DNA from: Oscillatoria salina IIICB1
GTDB lineage: Bacteria > Cyanobacteriota > Cyanobacteriia > Cyanobacteriales > SIO1D9
Assembly: GCF_020144665.1 (NCBI RefSeq)
Contig: NZ_JAAHBQ010000117.1
Location: 62,001-126,000 of the forward strand
Length of the DNA stretch: 64,000 nt
Direction: 5' to 3'
Shown: positions 54,146 to 63,603 of the stretch, in pieces
Layout of the letters: every line of letters starts with the position of its first letter
How positions within the stretch are numbered: position 1 is the stretch's first letter
Translations under genes and position numbers: made by a program
Notes under the pieces: generated by a model
Told to the model about the DNA's origin: nothing
Database searches by the model: none
The model's input: only the letters and a program-made list of their open reading frames with translations

Positions 54146-54925
54146 ATGGACAACTTAATTGAATTAGAATATACAGATTTAGCTTTGGCTTTAGCTCTGA
54201 TGGCGATCGCGATCGGCTTATCTAGTTGGGAGAAACTAGGATTAGAAAATCAACTTTTTTTCGCCACAGTGCGATCGCTACTTCAGTTGACGGTGGTAGG
54301 ATACATTTTAGAATTCGTCTTCGCGATCGCCAATCCTTGGCTTGTCTTAGCAGCGATCGCGACAATGATCTCAATTGCGGCAATTGTTACCCGCAACCGG
54401 ATCGGGAAAAAACTCCAGCGTCTCTTACCGTTAGTCTGGGGTTCGCTAGTCGTTAGTACGGCGATTACTTTAAGTTATGTAATTTTTTTGATTATTCAAC
54501 CCAATTTGTGGTATGAGCCACAATATTTAATTCCCCTAGCAGGTATGATTATCGGTAACGCGATGAACGGAGCCGCGATCGCCGGAGAACGACTAGCTAG
54601 TAAGATCGACAATAGCCAAATTGAAATCGAAACCTATCTCAGTTTAGGAGCCAAACCCCAACAAGCGATCGCCAATTATCGTCAAGAAGCCATTCGTGCT
54701 GGCTTAATTCCCACTTTAAATCAAATGATGGTTGTCGGTTTAGTTACTTTACCAGGAATGTTTACAGGACAAGTTTTAAGCGGGATCGATCCCTTAAATG
54801 CCGTTTCCTATCAGTTATTAATTTTATTCGCGATCGCCTTTGCTAATTTGATCGCCACTTTATTAGTAACCAACGGCGTTTATCGTCAATTTTTCAACGA
54901 TCGCCAACAGCTTATCTCGCCGTAA
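54146..54925 (+). CDS. fetB: FetB-like ABC transporter permease
   Basis: A 259-aa membrane protein with about seven hydrophobic helices. It has the UPF0014/FetB pattern: FFATVRSLLQLTVVGYILEF, then IGNAMNGAAIAGERL, then AGLIPTLNQMMVVGLVTLPGMFTGQVLSG. In E. coli FetAB is an iron exporter that limits oxidative stress. The ATPase gene fetA is not beside it here, so either it is elsewhere or the transporter is assembled differently. Confidence 0.85.
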   Translation: MDNLIELEYTDLALALALMAIAIGLSSWEKLGLENQLFFATVRSLLQLTVVGYILEFVFAIANPWLVLAAIATMISIAAIVTRNRIGKKLQRLLPLVWGSLVVSTAITLSYVIFLIIQPNLWYEPQYLIPLAGMIIGNAMNGAAIAGERLASKIDNSQIEIETYLSLGAKPQQAIANYRQEAIRAGLIPTLNQMMVVGLVTLPGMFTGQVLSGIDPLNAVSYQLLILFAIAFANLIATLLVTNGVYRQFFNDRQQLISP

Positions 54926-54971
54926 ATTTTCCTTAAATAATTCCCAATTGGCATAATTCAACTTGAGATTA

Positions 54972-56834
54972 CTAATCCGGCAAATAAGTTTGAATCAAAA
55001 CATTATCCGGAGTATAAACTTCTACACGAGTTCCCGACTTATTACTAATAGCTTCCAAAGCCACCTCCAGAGATTTTACATGATTAAAGAGATTAACCTG
55101 AGTTTGATAATCGCCTTTAGTTTGAGCATTAATTGCCGTTTGTCGTAACTTTTGCATATAACTAGAACTCAAGCTAACTTTAACCACATTATTAGTAATT
55201 GTATAGTTACAAATCGAACTCGTTGCCGAACAAATGCGTTCTAAATCCTCCTTAATTTGTTGCAATTTCAGAGCAATGCGCAATTGCGCTTGAGCATTTT
55301 TGTAAGCTGCCGAATAAGTAGGAATTAAAGACTGAGCTTTACTGTGGTAAAAAGTATTATTAGGAACTTGTTGAATGTAAGCAAGACCATTACGCCAACG
55401 CTCAGAAGCCACAGCCCATTGACCGTTTTTTTCTGCTTCTTGAGCTAACTCACCCAGACGAACACCTTGATTATAAGTATTATCGCCAAATTGTTCTTGA
55501 GTTTGGCGATCGCGTGCTTTAGCTAACTTAGGTGAATAAAGTTTTTGTAACTGTTGTGCTTCTTCGTAAACTGTCGTACCTTGAGGAATTGCTGCCAAAC
55601 GTTCTTGCACCGTTTGCCAAGTAGAATAAACTAACTGCCAATTAGCTAAAGTTTGGGCAACTCCTTGACGCACTTCGGCAATTTCCGCCGCATTTTTAGC
55701 TGCTTCCAAGTTAACTGTAGCCTCTTTTTCTTGCTGCAAGCGACGATTAATTACCGCTAAATTTTCTTGATATTCTTCAACCTTAGTTCGAGCAAAATCG
55801 TAAAAATCACTCTCAGGAGAAACTTCCTCTAAAAGCGCGATCGCCTCGCGCCATCCTGTTTGAACTTCTTCCCATTTAGCAGCAGGTAAAGGCGGATTTT
55901 GCGTCAGATAAGCAGTTTTTGCTCCTGCTTGTAAACCCAAAACTAAGCGATCTAAATTTTCCGAACGAGGCTGATAAACTTGTAACAGATTTGCTGCCTC
56001 TGAGTGATGTCGCGACCAAGAAGGGATAGCCTGTAAAATATCGATCGCCCGATCTAAATGTTTTTGTGCATTGAGAATTGCTTGTCCTGAAGTGGGACCT
56101 TGGAGAATTTCTTCTGAACCATCAGCTAACTGTTTAGCCACACCTAAAACTTCACATTTGCCAACCACACAGGGACGATTGAGAAAAGATAAACTCGTCA
56201 AGAAAAAGACTAAACCAATCCCCAATCCAGCTAAAATTATCGGCAGCCAATTTGTCTGAGAAATTTCATTTTCTTCATCTTCTTCTCCGGCAGTTTCTAA
56301 TTCATCATTTTCCGGAAAATATGAGGAATGGAAATTGGTTTTTTCTGGTTCAACTGCGGTAGTTTCGTTAGAGGAATCTTCTTCGTCATCGAGTTTCAGC
56401 AACTCTTCTAACTCAGCCATTTCCTCATTGACAACAGGTGCATCTGTCGAAGCAGCATCAGTTTCGGCAACTGCTTCCTCAGCATTTTCTGAGCTAGGTG
56501 TAGAAATTGTCACCGTATGAAAAGCATAGGGTTGCTCTTGCCCTAACACTCTCAAATACATTAACACTCGATAGCCTCCTGCTAATTCAGGAACTTGGCT
56601 ATCAGGATCGACAAGATCCGTTTTCCAATCTTTGAGAGTTGCCTCAATCAAGTTAAAGGTACGTTTTTTATAAGGAGTAACTGGCTCTGGATGTTCCACT
56701 AAAATTGTCAGTGTCTCATCTCGGAAAAGACAGCGCACCTGTAAAGGTACGATTTGTAGTGATTCTGAGTTGAGGCGCTTTTGTAATCGATCCTCTAACG
56801 TTTCTAAAGTAGTTGGGCGAGTCGCTGTTTCCAT
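54972..56834 (-). CDS. Large single-pass membrane protein with helical extracytoplasmic domain
   Basis: 620 aa. An N-terminal cytoplasmic domain (about 1-115) has beta-type sequence (ETLTILVEHPEPVTPY). An acidic Glu/Asp-rich linker (115-190) follows, then one membrane helix (WLPIILAGLGIGLVFFLTSL, about 198-218). The outer part begins with a cysteine pair CVVGKC and is made of repeated amphipathic helices (AQKHLDRAIDILQAIPSWSR, then WEEVQTGWREAIALLEEV). A similar TM-CxnC-helical layout follows the kinase domain of the Ser/Thr kinase at 20.7 kb. Family not named. It is transcribed divergently from sucC. Confidence 0.7.
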   Translation of the reverse strand: METATRPTTLETLEDRLQKRLNSESLQIVPLQVRCLFRDETLTILVEHPEPVTPYKKRTFNLIEATLKDWKTDLVDPDSQVPELAGGYRVLMYLRVLGQEQPYAFHTVTISTPSSENAEEAVAETDAASTDAPVVNEEMAELEELLKLDDEEDSSNETTAVEPEKTNFHSSYFPENDELETAGEEDEENEISQTNWLPIILAGLGIGLVFFLTSLSFLNRPCVVGKCEVLGVAKQLADGSEEILQGPTSGQAILNAQKHLDRAIDILQAIPSWSRHHSEAANLLQVYQPRSENLDRLVLGLQAGAKTAYLTQNPPLPAAKWEEVQTGWREAIALLEEVSPESDFYDFARTKVEEYQENLAVINRRLQQEKEATVNLEAAKNAAEIAEVRQGVAQTLANWQLVYSTWQTVQERLAAIPQGTTVYEEAQQLQKLYSPKLAKARDRQTQEQFGDNTYNQGVRLGELAQEAEKNGQWAVASERWRNGLAYIQQVPNNTFYHSKAQSLIPTYSAAYKNAQAQLRIALKLQQIKEDLERICSATSSICNYTITNNVVKVSLSSSYMQKLRQTAINAQTKGDYQTQVNLFNHVKSLEVALEAISNKSGTRVEVYTPDNVLIQTYLPD

Positions 56835-56979
56835 AGTAGATAGAACGCGATGATATAAGCGTATTTGTTAGTTTAGGTGCTTTTTGGGTAAATTGTTGGT
56901 TTAATTGTTACTCTGGTGATTACTATCCCACTGACAGGCTGTTCACCTTCTCCTATTTAACCTTTTATTTGCAAAAACA

Positions 56980-58245
56980 ATGGAATTACTAGAGTATCAA
57001 GCAAAAGAATTATTTCGTGGTGTAGGCATTCCTGTCTTACCAAGCCAACGCATTGACAACCCTAGGGATATTAGAAGGTTACAGTTAGACTATCCTATCG
57101 TACTTAAATCCCAAGTGCGAGTGGGAGGACGAGGAAAAGCAGGTGGAATCCGATTTGTAGAGAATACCATCGACGCGATCGCGGCTGCACGCACGATTTT
57201 GAATTTGGCGATCGCGGGTGAGTATCCGCAAGTTTTGTTGGCTGAGGCTCGTTATGATGCTCAAAGAGAGTTTTTTTTGGCGGTAGTCTTAGATTATCAG
57301 TTAAAGCGTCCGGTGCTTCTGGGTTCGATTCAAGGTGGGATCGATGTGGATGCGGTGGTCGAAAAAATGACAAAAGTAGCGATCGAGGATGAATTTTCTC
57401 CTTTTTATGCTCGACGTTTGGCTTCCCGGATGGGACTTCAGGGTGAGTTACTTCAGTCGGTAAGTGAAATCATCCAGAAAATGTACGATCTGTTTGTTTT
57501 TAAGGATTTAGATTTAGTCGAAATTAATCCGCTTGGGGTGAGTAAAGATGGTGAGTTGATGGCATTGGATGGGAAAATTACTGTTAACGATTATTCCTTG
57601 GGACGACATCCAGATCTGATTTCCCTTGCCGATTCCGAACAGATTTCTGCCTTAACTTCCGAAAAAATCTTATTTCAACCTGCTCAATCTCTACCATTAT
57701 CATTAAAAAGCAAATGGGTGAATAAAGCAGGTAATGTTGGAATTATCAGTAATAGTGTCGGTTTGGCTTTAGCTACTTGGGACTTACTTTGTCAAGATGG
57801 ATCTGTACCTAATTGTTGCGCGATCGTTGATGATGGCGAAATCGCTACTCAGCTTGAATTAGCGATCGCACAGTTGAGTGAAGATATTGAAGAGTTACAA
57901 GTTGTGTTGGTTAATATTCTTAGCGATTCAGTTACAGCGACGAAAGTAGGTGAAGCGATCGCTGATTATTTACTACCCGATTTTAACGAAACGCGTGCTA
58001 GCCGCAGCGAAGATCGCTTAGAAAGACCAACTGCTGTGGTTTCTCGTTCTCGTCGCGAGAACCGCGAACCTCAAATTAAACCACAGCCGGAAAATCAACC
58101 ACCTCAGTTTGTAATTCGCGTTGTGGGTGGAGAACTCGATTCGATTCGAGAACGTTTAACAGCGATGCCTGTACACTGGACAGATAGCTTGGAAGAAGCA
58201 GTAAATCTTACTGTTTCTCTGAGTAATCCGGAAACTACAGATTAA
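56980..58245 (+). CDS. sucC: Succinate-CoA ligase beta-subunit-like protein
   Basis: 421 aa, somewhat longer than typical SucC (about 390). The ATP-grasp N-terminus is present: LLEYQAKELFRGVGIPVLPS, then VRVGGRGKAGGIRFVEN, then LVEINPLGVSKDGE and ALDGKITVND. In the C-terminal half the usual GGI nucleotide/CoA motif region reads NILSDSVTATKVGEAIADYL. A Ser/Arg/Glu/Pro-rich insert follows at about 338-375. It is immediately upstream of a SucD-like gene (30-bp gap), so the two should form the heterodimer. Confidence 0.85.
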   Translation: MELLEYQAKELFRGVGIPVLPSQRIDNPRDIRRLQLDYPIVLKSQVRVGGRGKAGGIRFVENTIDAIAAARTILNLAIAGEYPQVLLAEARYDAQREFFLAVVLDYQLKRPVLLGSIQGGIDVDAVVEKMTKVAIEDEFSPFYARRLASRMGLQGELLQSVSEIIQKMYDLFVFKDLDLVEINPLGVSKDGELMALDGKITVNDYSLGRHPDLISLADSEQISALTSEKILFQPAQSLPLSLKSKWVNKAGNVGIISNSVGLALATWDLLCQDGSVPNCCAIVDDGEIATQLELAIAQLSEDIEELQVVLVNILSDSVTATKVGEAIADYLLPDFNETRASRSEDRLERPTAVVSRSRRENREPQIKPQPENQPPQFVIRVVGGELDSIRERLTAMPVHWTDSLEEAVNLTVSLSNPETTD

Positions 58246-58275
58246 TCAACTGCTTGTCTTGAGAGCAAATTAAAT

Positions 58276-59169
58276 ATGAATTGGACACCAGACAGCAAAA
58301 TTTTGGTTCAGGGCATTACCGAACCAATCGGGGTACATTACACGCTTAAAATGAAAGATTATGGTACTAATATTGTTGCCGGAGTTAGTGCTGGTCAAGG
58401 CGGTACAAAATTATCTGATATTCCTATTTTTGATTTGGTCGAAGAAGCAAGATCCGCATTAGGAGAAATCGATTTTTCCTTGATTTTTGTCCCCTCTTAT
58501 GCTGCACTCGATGCTGTTTCTGAGGCGATCGCCGCAGGTATTCGCCAAATAATTCTCGCTACTGCTGGTGTCCCACCTTTAGATATGGTTCGCTTGCTGA
58601 AAAAAGTTCGCGAAACTGATACTTTACTTTTAGGTCCTGGTAATGCGGGAATTATTATCCCAGAAAAATTTTTCCTGGGAATTAGCGAACCTCAATTTTT
58701 TACTCCCGGTAAGGTAGGAATTATTAGCCGCACTGACTCTTTGATTTACGAAGTTGCTTTAGAATTAACTCAGGCAAAATTAGGACAGTCTATTGCTGTG
58801 AGTTTGGGTAGTGAGGGAATTATCGCTAGTGATTTTCAGCACTGGTTGGGAATTTTAGCCCAAGATAAAACAACTCAAGCAATTGTCTTACTCGGACAAG
58901 CGATCGCTTCTCAGGAAAAAGCTACAGTTGAGTATATCAAAAGCGCGATCGCTAAACCAGTGGTTGTTTATCTCGCTGGTACTCACACCCCAGTTAATCT
59001 TCCTTTGGGAGATTCGGCGGCGATTATCGCTACTCAGCTTACTCAAACTCCCGAAGGTTCCCGCATTAGCGATCGCCAACTTTCTACTTTTGAAAAGGCA
59101 AAAATTCCCCTCGCTAAACGTCCTTCCCAAATTCCTTCTCTAGTTAAAAAATTACTCAAAAAAAAGTGA
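58276..59169 (+). CDS. sucD: Succinate-CoA ligase alpha-subunit-like protein with altered catalytic residues
   Basis: 297 aa, the usual SucD length. The CoA-binding Rossmann part is recognisable (QGITEPIGVHYTLKMKDYGT, VAGVSAGQGGT). At the phospho-His loop, where typical SucD has GHAGAII, this protein has GDSAAII with Asp246. Nearby the typical GPNCPG loop reads GPGNAG, and the Glu of the IGEIGG motif is Gln208 in LGQAIA. The overall fold is clear, but normal phosphoryl transfer through His seems impossible. Whether this pair works by another route, has a different substrate, or is a regulatory form is open. Confidence 0.85.
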   Translation: MNWTPDSKILVQGITEPIGVHYTLKMKDYGTNIVAGVSAGQGGTKLSDIPIFDLVEEARSALGEIDFSLIFVPSYAALDAVSEAIAAGIRQIILATAGVPPLDMVRLLKKVRETDTLLLGPGNAGIIIPEKFFLGISEPQFFTPGKVGIISRTDSLIYEVALELTQAKLGQSIAVSLGSEGIIASDFQHWLGILAQDKTTQAIVLLGQAIASQEKATVEYIKSAIAKPVVVYLAGTHTPVNLPLGDSAAIIATQLTQTPEGSRISDRQLSTFEKAKIPLAKRPSQIPSLVKKLLKKK

Positions 59170-59179
59170 TTGGCTACTG

Positions 59180-59300
59180 GGTTTAGTTATCACTTATCAG
59201 TTATCAGTAGATCTTGGAGACAAGGAAGACTTGGAGGAAGTAGATAGTAAACTGTTTCCTGTTCGCTGGTAACTGATAACTGTTTACTGCTAATCCCCAA
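59180..59300. repeat. Short repeats of the TAACTGATAACTG type
   Basis: TCAGTTATCAGTAG, GGAGACAAGGAAG and GGTAACTGATAACTG units lie between sucD and the DUF2997 gene. They are related to the units after DUF561 and before the right-hand ABC gene, so this repeat family recurs in the window. Confidence 0.6.
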
Positions 59301-59351
59301 TCTCTAAGCTATTATGAAAAAATAAGCACAAATTTTCTGAGGAAAATTTTT

Positions 59352-59564
59352 ATGGCTGAATACAGAAAGATTGAATATCGCATTGGCAAAGATGGCAAAA
59401 TCACCGAAAGGGTAATTAATGCTAGTGGACAAAGCTGCACTGAAACTACCAAAAACATTGAAAAGGCTCTTGGTGATTTAGAATCTCAAGAATTGTTGCC
59501 GGAATACTACCAACAAGATTCTAACTTATTTGACATCCAAACTCAAAATTTAGACCAATTTTAG
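59352..59564 (+). CDS. DUF2997 small protein
   Basis: 70 aa. KIEYRIGKDGKITERVINASG then SCTETTKNIEKALGDLE matches the DUF2997 family, small soluble cyanobacterial proteins of unknown function. In other genomes it often lies near ferredoxin or ycf35 (DUF1257) genes; here it does not. It ends before a strong terminator. Confidence 0.82.
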   Translation: MAEYRKIEYRIGKDGKITERVINASGQSCTETTKNIEKALGDLESQELLPEYYQQDSNLFDIQTQNLDQF

Positions 59565-59585
59565 ACTTACCATAAACCTTTAATT

Positions 59586-59623
59586 GAGAGACGCAGTCAA
59601 ATGCGTCTCTCGCTGGTTTTCTT
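59586..59623. terminator. Bidirectional terminator
   Basis: A perfect 10-bp stem, GAGAGACGCA / TGCGTCTCTC with a 6-nt loop, followed by GCTGGTTTTCTT on the plus strand, stands between the convergent DUF2997 and WD40 genes. Confidence 0.75.
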
Positions 59624-59626
59624 GCA

Positions 59627-62600
59627 CTAAATTTTAACTCGATCCCTTTTCTTTCCCGAAAATAAAACACCGTCGCATAAATGACGTTCGTCCTCGCTAA
59701 GGTGGGAATTTGTCCGCAAATAATCTTCTACCCAGTGACAAGCATAAGTTAAGGGATCGAGTTTCACCACTTGGTCTAAATTCCACAAAATTAGTCGATT
59801 ATCTTCGCTTCCCGAAGCAATAAAACTATCATCGGGGCTAACAGCGATCGCGCGAACCGCATCTCGATGTCCAACCAAAATTTTCTGGAGTCTACCTGAC
59901 AAATTCCAAATCTTAACCGTCTTATCCGAACCTCCAGTAACAATTTTCTGACCTTTGGGACCAAAAGCAACCCCACAAACTGCCGCACCATGCTCAAAAC
60001 TTTTGACTAAAGTGCCATCTCGATGCCAAAGTCGGATCGTACCGTCTCCACTTGCAGAAGCCAAAAATTGACCGTCGGGGCTAAAAGCAACTCCACAAAC
60101 TAATGAGTGATGTCCCGCTAAAGTTCTTAAAAAACTGCCATCTGGCTGCCAAAGTTTAATCGTATTATCACCACTGGTAACAGCAATAATTTGGCTGTCG
60201 GGACTAAAGGTAATTCGCCGTAACGTCGCCCCAAAACCACTCAAACTTCTTAAAAAAGTACCATCTTCTTGCCAAATTTTCACCGTATTATCCGCACCTG
60301 CGGCAGCGATTAATTGACCATCGGGGCTAAATTCTACATCCCAAACTTCAGCACCATAAGTTAACGTTTTCAGTAGCCTACCATCTCGCCGCCAAAGTTT
60401 AACAGTACCGTCATTACTCGCGGTGGCAATAGTTTGATTATCTGGGCTAATGTCTACACCAAAAACCGAAGCTTCATGTCCGACTAAATTTGTCAGTAAC
60501 TTACCTTCGCGGTTCCAAATTTTCACCGTATGGTCCAAACTTGCTGTGGCGATCGCCTGAGAGTCTGGCGCGATCGCCACTCCCCAAATTGCTGCATCCG
60601 CCGCTTGGAGACTACTTTTTAATCTCCCTTTTCGTTTCCATATTCTGACCATTTTTTCGGTTCCGGCAGAAGCAATATAAGTACCATCCGGACTCAAAGC
60701 AACTCGCCAAATGCCCGTATTAGCTCCTCTGAGCGTGTTTACTTCAGTTTTGGCGTTAAAGTTCCAAATTTTAATTGTTTTGTCTAGACTGCCGGAAACA
60801 AGCCTTTGACCGTCAGCACTTAAAGCAATGCTACCAATACCGTTACTATGTCCGTTGAGAATTTTTTCTGGACGACCACTAAATTCTTCCAAGTTGCTAA
60901 TGTCCCAGAATTTAATCGTTTTGTCCATACTGGAACTAATTAAAGTTTGCCCGTCTAAGCTAAAAATTACTTGGGAAATCCCCGTAGCATGGGCTTGCCA
61001 ACTTTTGAGTAACGTACCATCTCGCTGCCACAATTTAATCGTTTTTTCGCTTTCTGATGCCAGCATTTTCCCATCGGGGCTAAAAGCGATACTACCCACC
61101 AAAGCGCTATGTCCTTGGAGAATTTTGTAAGGTAAAATTTGCAGTTTATTAGTATAATCCCATTGCCAAAGTTTAACCGTGCGATCGGCACTTCCAGAAG
61201 CAAGAATTTGACCGTCGGGACTAAAATTAAGGGTCATTACTGCACTATCATGTGCTTGCAGAGTTTGATAAGGTGATTTGGGAAATTTCCCGATCGCATC
61301 TCGTTGCCATAATTGAATTATCCCATCGTCACTACCTGCTGCGAGATAATTTCCATCAGGGCTAAATTCGATCGTCCAAACTGGAGTTAAATGTTTTTCC
61401 AGAGTTTTTAATAAGGTTCCATCTCGTCGCCAAAGTTTAATGCTACCGTCGGTACTACCAGTGACGATCAAATTACTGTCGGGACTGATATCAATTGTCC
61501 AAGCTTCGGCTTCAAAATCGGAAAGACGGTTTGACTCGACTACTTCGTAAACTGCTTGTCTGAGGACGGTTTCTACTTTGGTTTCGGTTTCTAGATCGGT
61601 TCCTCCTAGTTTTTCTAGGGATCTTGTGGCTTTGATTGCTTGGATAAGTGCGTCTAAACGTTGATGAGAAGCAAAAAAGGCATCCGAGGAAGTGGCGATC
61701 GCGCTAATTGCTTTGATTTTCACTTGGCGATCGATCGCTACGGCTCGATTATATTCGGAAAAGGCTAATCCTCCTAATACGGAAACAATTACTAAAGCGA
61801 CACTTACTGCAACTAATAAATATCTTTGTAATCTAGCTGCTTTTTGTTCTTGAATTAATCTTTTTTGTTCCTCCGCTAATCTGGCTGCTATTTCTTTTGC
61901 TCTTTCTGCTTCTAAAGATTGTTGGACTTCCTGACGGTCTAATTCTTGAGAAGCTGCGAGGAATTGATAATCGAGATTACTTAAGCTTTTTCCCTGCGCC
62001 CAAACTTGAGCTTCTTGTAATGCTTTTCCCCGTAAAAGTCGCGAGGGATCGGTTTTTTTTGAGGCGATCCAAGCTTCTATTCCTTGCGAGTACGGACGTA
62101 GATTATTTAATTGTTTTTCTACCCATTCCCGATTAAAAATTTCTTGATAAAGTAGGTTTCTTACTCTCAATAAGCCTTGTTTTTTAATTATTAATCCCGA
62201 AAGCAACAGTTCAATTTGTTCTCGTGAATCATCGGCTGAAATTTCAACTTCTTGTAAAATTTGCTGATAAATTCCCAGCATTCTCCCCGCTCTTTCCTCG
62301 CTATAAAGTAACCGAGAACGAATCGTACGGAAATGTTCTGGTTCATCTTGGGATTCCCAGTTTTCAATAATCAGAGACTTAACAATACTTTCTACCCAAA
62401 ATCCTTCATTTCCTGGAGGAATTGTCAGCACTCCACTCGCTGTTTCTTGGCTTGCTTTGAAAGCTAATTGGCACAATTTTTGCGTTAAAAATGGCTGTCC
62501 TCCCGTCCATTTTAAAATCTCGACCAATACCGATCGAGCATTGTTAATTTTGGGAGCTAATCCCTTGACTAAGGGTTGCGCTTCTTGTAAAGAAAAACCA

Positions 62601-63223
62601 TGTAATTCTATGGCTTTACCAATATTAAAAGGAGTGCGATTTTTATCAACAATTAAATCTGAAGGTGTTGCCACACCGAAAATGGCAAAGCTAATCCGGT
62701 TATAAGCGGGATTAATTGCACGCTGATTATAACAAAAACGAATTAAGGCGAAAAAGTCATCAACGGGAAAATCTAAACTGAGAATACTGTCAATCTCGTC
62801 AATAAAAATAAATAGTCTTTCTTCAGGAAAATGAACGGATAAAAGTTCGTGAATAAAGCGACTTAATCTTTGTAACAAAGACAGTTCTTCTTGTTCGCGC
62901 CACCAGACTTTTAAGTTTAGTTCGCCAACTAAATTAAAGCCTGACCAAATATCGGCGACAATCCCTTTATACCATTGAGCAGGTGTAATATTTTCGCTAC
63001 CAATATTGGTCATATCAACAGCAGCACAAAGAAATCCTACTTGTTCTAAACGAAACATTGTTCGCACCAACAGCGAGGATTTTCCTGTTTGTCTGGAGTT
63101 GAGAATATAACAAAATTCCCCTGCTTTTAAGGCTTCGTAAAGTTCTGCATCAGCGCCACGTACTACATAACTGGGATCGTCTTGTCTTAGACTACCACCA
63201 ACTTGATAAGTGTTAATTGTCAT
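59627..63223 (-). CDS. AAA-like (AAA_35 type) STAND ATPase with 14 WD40 repeats
   Basis: From ATG 63223 (minus strand), starting [20 protein letters not shown], the protein is 1198 aa. An upstream in-frame stretch is low-complexity repeat DNA and was excluded. The ATPase (about 20-400) has Walker [13 protein letters not shown] and Walker [15 protein letters not shown], with the [12 protein letters not shown] start of the AAA_35 family. A coiled coil and one membrane helix ([20 protein letters not shown], about 480-500) lead to 14 WD40 units (from about 575) with SPDG and KLW motifs. No N-terminal enzymatic effector is seen. It parallels the broken CHAT-STAND-WD40 gene at the left end of the window. 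Confidence 0.88.
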   Translation of the reverse strand: MTINTYQVGGSLRQDDPSYVVRGADAELYEALKAGEFCYILNSRQTGKSSLLVRTMFRLEQVGFLCAAVDMTNIGSENITPAQWYKGIVADIWSGFNLVGELNLKVWWREQEELSLLQRLSRFIHELLSVHFPEERLFIFIDEIDSILSLDFPVDDFFALIRFCYNQRAINPAYNRISFAIFGVATPSDLIVDKNRTPFNIGKAIELHGFSLQEAQPLVKGLAPKINNARSVLVEILKWTGGQPFLTQKLCQLAFKASQETASGVLTIPPGNEGFWVESIVKSLIIENWESQDEPEHFRTIRSRLLYSEERAGRMLGIYQQILQEVEISADDSREQIELLLSGLIIKKQGLLRVRNLLYQEIFNREWVEKQLNNLRPYSQGIEAWIASKKTDPSRLLRGKALQEAQVWAQGKSLSNLDYQFLAASQELDRQEVQQSLEAERAKEIAARLAEEQKRLIQEQKAARLQRYLLVAVSVALVIVSVLGGLAFSEYNRAVAIDRQVKIKAISAIATSSDAFFASHQRLDALIQAIKATRSLEKLGGTDLETETKVETVLRQAVYEVVESNRLSDFEAEAWTIDISPDSNLIVTGSTDGSIKLWRRDGTLLKTLEKHLTPVWTIEFSPDGNYLAAGSDDGIIQLWQRDAIGKFPKSPYQTLQAHDSAVMTLNFSPDGQILASGSADRTVKLWQWDYTNKLQILPYKILQGHSALVGSIAFSPDGKMLASESEKTIKLWQRDGTLLKSWQAHATGISQVIFSLDGQTLISSSMDKTIKFWDISNLEEFSGRPEKILNGHSNGIGSIALSADGQRLVSGSLDKTIKIWNFNAKTEVNTLRGANTGIWRVALSPDGTYIASAGTEKMVRIWKRKGRLKSSLQAADAAIWGVAIAPDSQAIATASLDHTVKIWNREGKLLTNLVGHEASVFGVDISPDNQTIATASNDGTVKLWRRDGRLLKTLTYGAEVWDVEFSPDGQLIAAAGADNTVKIWQEDGTFLRSLSGFGATLRRITFSPDSQIIAVTSGDNTIKLWQPDGSFLRTLAGHHSLVCGVAFSPDGQFLASASGDGTIRLWHRDGTLVKSFEHGAAVCGVAFGPKGQKIVTGGSDKTVKIWNLSGRLQKILVGHRDAVRAIAVSPDDSFIASGSEDNRLILWNLDQVVKLDPLTYACHWVEDYLRTNSHLSEDERHLCDGVLFSGKKRDRVKI

Positions 63224-63225
63224 GT

Positions 63226-63603
63226 TTTTTTTGGGGTTTGGGGACTGGGGACTGGTGACTGGTGACTGGTGACTGGGGACTGGTGACTGGGGAGACAAGG
63301 GGGAATTAGAGTATAAACTGGTCACTGTTGACTGTTCACTGGAAACAATCTTACTCCTAGCCAAATCAGTAGTAATAATTAATTCCCAATCTCCAATCCC
63401 TAATCCCTAATCCCTAATCCCCAATCCCCAGTCCCCAATCCCTAATCCCCAGTCCCCAATGATATCGCTTTCACTAAAACCACATAAATGAGTAAATGTC
63501 AACTGGTGAATGCAGATACCTACTAACTCATTTCAGTAAATCGGGAGAGTAAACTGGTAACTGATAACTGGTAACTGTTAACTGATAACTGGTAACTGAT
63601 TTA
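63226..63603. repeat. STRR-type heptamer repeats upstream of two divergent genes
   Basis: GGTGACTGGTGACTG, CACTGTTGACTG, then about 14 units of AATCCCTAATCCC / AATCCCCAGTCCC, and finally repeated GTAACTGATAACTG. These are tandem 7-bp units of the STRR style in filamentous cyanobacteria. The sequence carries the promoter region of both the WD40 gene and the ABC exporter gene. It gives a false in-frame extension of the former. Confidence 0.8.

Noticed and set aside
63224..63364. 47-codon N-terminal extension of the WD40 ATPase
   Set aside because: It is a translation of tandem GACTGGTGACTGG repeats; the internal ATG gives the normal family start [12 protein letters not shown].
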